A stretch of 55,425 bases of DNA, taken from the NCBI GenBank assembly GCA_905235415.1, contig CAJOKX010000008.1, forward strand, positions 1-55,425. The letters are read 5' to 3'. A program made the position numbers and the translations under genes. The stretch comes from an uncultured Lachnospiraceae bacterium. Lineage in GTDB: Bacteria; Bacillota; Clostridia; Lachnospirales; Lachnospiraceae. Under the pieces are notes generated by a model. The model searched no databases. It was not told where the DNA came from and saw nothing but the letters and a program-made list of their open reading frames with translations. Below, one piece after another: positions 52,619-55,425 of this stretch. Position 1 is the stretch's first letter, and each line of letters starts with the position of its first letter.

Positions 52619-53886
52619 ATGACGAACTGCAACTGACCGAGGAAGATCTCGAGAGCATGGCAGACAAGCTTATCGAGGAAGCTGCCGGGGCGGACATTGC
52701 CGGGCAGGAAGAGACGGAGCTGTATGTGAGTCCTAAAAAATCCTCAAAAAAGAAAGAGGCACCTGCGGATACGCGGACATCGGAAGAGCGTCTTGCAGAG
52801 CTTTTTGAAAAGGGCAGAAAAGTCGGGAAACTTACTTCGAAGGAGCTGGAACTGCTGAATGAGCTGAATCTGGATGCAGATGCAACAGACAAGTTCTATG
52901 ATCAGTTGGAACAGGCAGGAATTGAAATCGATATCTCTCCGGATGATATTCCCCTGGTTCTGGACGATGATCTTCTTCCGGAACTGGATGATCTGAGCGA
53001 TGTGGAAGAAGTTACACCCGCGGATATTGAGGATACCGACGCATTGATAGACAGCTTTGCAACGGATGACCCAGTGCGGATGTACCTCAAGGAAATCGGT
53101 AAAATCCCTCTGCTGACTCCCGAAGAGGAACTCGAGCTTGCAAAGCGCATGTCCGAAGGCGACGAGGAAGCGAAGCGCCGCATGACCGAGGCAAACCTCC
53201 GCCTTGTGGTTTCCATTGCCAAACGCTATGTAGGCCGCGGCATGCTGTTTCTCGATCTCATTCAGGAAGGCAATCTCGGCCTCATCAAGGCAGTGGAAAA
53301 GTTCGACTACACCAAGGGTTACAAATTCTCGACCTATGCCACCTGGTGGATCCGTCAGGCAATTACCAGGGCAATTGCGGACCAGGCACGTACGATTCGC
53401 ATTCCGGTCCATATGGTGGAGACCATCAACAAGACCATCCGGGTCTCCCGCCAGCTGCTGCAGGAGCTTGGGCACGACCCCAGTGCTGAGGAAATAGCGG
53501 CCGAAATGGATATGCCGGTGGAAAAGGTGAGGGATATTCTGAAAATCGCACAGGAGCCGGTTTCTCTGGAAACACCGATCGGCGAAGAAGAGGACAGCCA
53601 TCTGGGTGATTTCATTCCCGATGAGGATGCATCCGAGCCTTCCGAAGCCGCATCCTTCTCTCTCCTGCGGGAACAGCTGGAGGAAGTACTGGATACTCTC
53701 GCGCCCAGGGAGAAAAAGGTTCTGGAGCTGCGTTTTGGCCTTGTAGACGGCCGTACCCGTACGCTTGAGGAGGTTGGGAAAGAGTTCAACGTCACTCGTG
53801 AGCGCATCCGCCAGATTGAGGCAAAAGCCCTTCGCAAGCTCCGTCATCCCAGCAGGAGCAAGAAGCTGAAGGATTTCCTGAACTGA
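52615..53886 (+). CDS. rpoD: Primary RNA polymerase sigma factor RpoD (sigma-70)
   Basis: [125 protein letters not shown]. Confidence 0.97.
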   Translation: MNDELQLTEEDLESMADKLIEEAAGADIAGQEETELYVSPKKSSKKKEAPADTRTSEERLAELFEKGRKVGKLTSKELELLNELNLDADATDKFYDQLEQAGIEIDISPDDIPLVLDDDLLPELDDLSDVEEVTPADIEDTDALIDSFATDDPVRMYLKEIGKIPLLTPEEELELAKRMSEGDEEAKRRMTEANLRLVVSIAKRYVGRGMLFLDLIQEGNLGLIKAVEKFDYTKGYKFSTYATWWIRQAITRAIADQARTIRIPVHMVETINKTIRVSRQLLQELGHDPSAEEIAAEMDMPVEKVRDILKIAQEPVSLETPIGEEEDSHLGDFIPDEDASEPSEAASFSLLREQLEEVLDTLAPREKKVLELRFGLVDGRTRTLEEVGKEFNVTRERIRQIEAKALRKLRHPSRSKKLKDFLN

Positions 53887-53913
53887 TTACTCATTTCAGA
53901 CAGGCAGACAGAT

Positions 53914-53943
53914 TGCAGGCCGCCGGATTCTCCGACGGCCTGC
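53914..53943 (+). terminator. Terminator-like hairpin after rpoD
   Basis: TGCAGGCCGCCGGATTCTCCGACGGCCTGCA. Confidence 0.65.
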
Positions 53944-53963
53944 ATATGTTTTCATATCATGTT

Positions 53964-54708
53964 TCAGATATCGTCACTGTCTTCCCAGATATCTTTTTTC
54001 TGAATCTCCGTCATGTACCCGGCAGTGATAATGCCTGCGGGAAGTGCAACAATGGCAATCCCAAACAGTGAGGAAATCATTGCGACGATACGCCCTATCA
54101 CGGTAACAGGATATATATCGCCGTATCCCACGGTTGTCAGGGAAACCGTCGCCCAGTACACAGCATCAAAAAACGTGTTAAAGCTGTCCGGCTCAATGGT
54201 ATAGATTATAGATTACAAGCGCTGAAATCAAAATATAGCCGAACGCCAGAAAGGCCACGGAAGCTAGAGATTTTTTTGATTTTCTCATGACTTCGCTGAT
54301 AATGAGGAGATTCTTGGAATACCGAAGGCCTTTGAAGATGCGCAGCACTCTCATCGCACGAAGCATCCGAACCACACGCAGTACTTTGAACGCATCGTTC
54401 ACAACGGTCAGTGACGGCAGAATGGAGAGCAGATCGATGATGGCCATGAAAGTGAAGGGATAGCGTATAAAAGCAATGGGCGAAAAGCAGTTGAGCCGGT
54501 AATCTGCAGTGATCCACCGCAGGATGTAATCAACGATGAAGATCATCACTGCTGTTTTATCGACAACTGTCAGAAATGGAGTATCTCTTTTGAAAGCCAG
54601 CGGTACCAGGCTGAGGAATATGACAATGATCATGAAGACATCGTAGATCTGACTCGGGCGGTCGTTGGTGTCTGCCCGTTCCACAATCTCATATATTCGT
54701 TTTCTCAT
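53964..54708 (-). pseudogene. Voltage-gated-type K+ ion channel, frameshifted by 7-bp tandem duplication
   Basis: N part with S4-like FKVLRVVRMLRAMRVLRIFKGLR and C part with selectivity filter ATVSLTTVGYGDIYPVT lie in different frames. TATAGAT is duplicated at 54200-54206/54207-54213; removing one copy gives ...SALVIYTIEPDSFNTFFDAVYWATVSLTTVGYGD... Confidence 0.88.
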
Positions 54709-54810
54709 AGCTGTACGCTCCTTCAGCCCGGATTAGTCAATCAACGTCTTATATAATTCCAGCCCGGATGCATTGCCAAATATGGCAGCACACCGGGCTG
54801 GGCTGATATA

Positions 54811-55425
54811 TCACGGAAGAACTTCGGGCGGTTCCTCCAGGTTTGCATCCGCAAGCCGGAGGGCAACGCTCTCTGTCACCGCATTATAATAATTCCGGTC
54901 GGCCTCGGACATTTTATCCACATCATATGCCCGCAGCTGCTTGAGATACGTGACATATGTGACCTGCAGTTCCTCTGCACGTTGGATCTGTTCCGGATCG
55001 CTCCGGTTGTAACCGCGCATAAACTCGATGTATTCATCCATGAACTCAAGATACTTATCCAGAAGATCTCTCAGCTGGACGGACACCGCTTCGCTCTCCT
55101 TCTTCTGCTCAATGCTCTCCTGCAATGCCGCAGAGGCACGCTCGATCGAGTCGATCACAGGAGCATAATCAGGAACTTCAAAATCCGCATACTTCTGATA
55201 ATAGCTGAAACGCTGCTGATCAATGATCTTAGCGGTCTCCCGGATATCCTTCGCATGCAGAACGGAATCCTTGGCCGGTTCCGGAATTGTCGGCGCTTCT
55301 ACGGTCGGCGGCTCCACTCTCAGTTCTCTTGCACGCTGCAGGACAGTCAGAGCATTGCTCTTTGTGCTGGGATCCAGCGGTTCTTCTCCGGAGAAAATGA
55401 TACTCGAGAGAGAATCCATTTTCGC
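54811..55425 (-). CDS. Uncharacterised protein, probably continuing beyond window at its N-terminus
   Basis: Open minus frame MDSLSSIIFSGEEPLDPSTKSNALTVLQRARELRVEPPTVEAP...; Pro/Glu-rich then helical; frame still open to window edge. Confidence 0.6.
   Translation of the reverse strand, partial: AKMDSLSSIIFSGEEPLDPSTKSNALTVLQRARELRVEPPTVEAPTIPEPAKDSVLHAKDIRETAKIIDQQRFSYYQKYADFEVPDYAPVIDSIERASAALQESIEQKKESEAVSVQLRDLLDKYLEFMDEYIEFMRGYNRSDPEQIQRAEELQVTYVTYLKQLRAYDVDKMSEADRNYYNAVTESVALRLADANLEEPPEVLP

Noticed and set aside
1-55425. rRNA operon, tRNA genes, intact IS transposase or prophage genes
   Set aside because: None recognised on reading the translations and intergenic sequence; short tRNAs could be missed without a covariance scan.

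Overview
This window looks like a moderately GC-rich Gram-positive chromosomal segment, most likely from a Lachnospiraceae/Clostridia relative (inferred from gene content and protein style, not searched). I identified about 45 probable genes by reading the supplied translations. They include:
- two GNAT acetyltransferases, an S66 peptidase, an exported prephenate dehydratase, tRNA t6A-modification genes (tcdA-like, trmO-like), and a VTC / DUF4956 / Cthe_2159-like beta-helix cassette
- a large uncharacterised sugar catabolic locus at 11.8-23.1 kb (ABC importer, DUF4867, two PfkB kinases, TIM-barrel isomerase, hexuloisomerase-like SIS protein, LacI regulator)
- carD, an LRR / vWA(DUF2201) / MoxR trio, murI, a PBP1A, and two exported trigger-factor-like proteins
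- fructokinase, an orphan VapB-like antitoxin, CIRCE-clpB, a LacI-regulated GH32/ABC operon, a trmD outside its usual context, threonine aldolase, sbcD and a truncated sbcC, rpoD, and a broken ion channel.

The least conventional signals are:
1. Three genes are each broken by an exact short tandem duplication of 4, 13 or 7 bp. Removing one copy restores the reading frame in every case.
2. A tandem array of about six or more 63/64-bp hairpin units at 10879-11272 shows compensatory arm changes and purine-rich, SD/GGA-containing loops.
3. sbcC stops where the zinc hook should begin and is fused directly to rpoD, so this is either a rearrangement or an assembly junction.
4. Several multi-gene cassettes lack an assigned function.
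5. Many intergenic spacers carry different minisatellites.

No database search, folding or read mapping was possible. Family assignments rest on recognised motifs.
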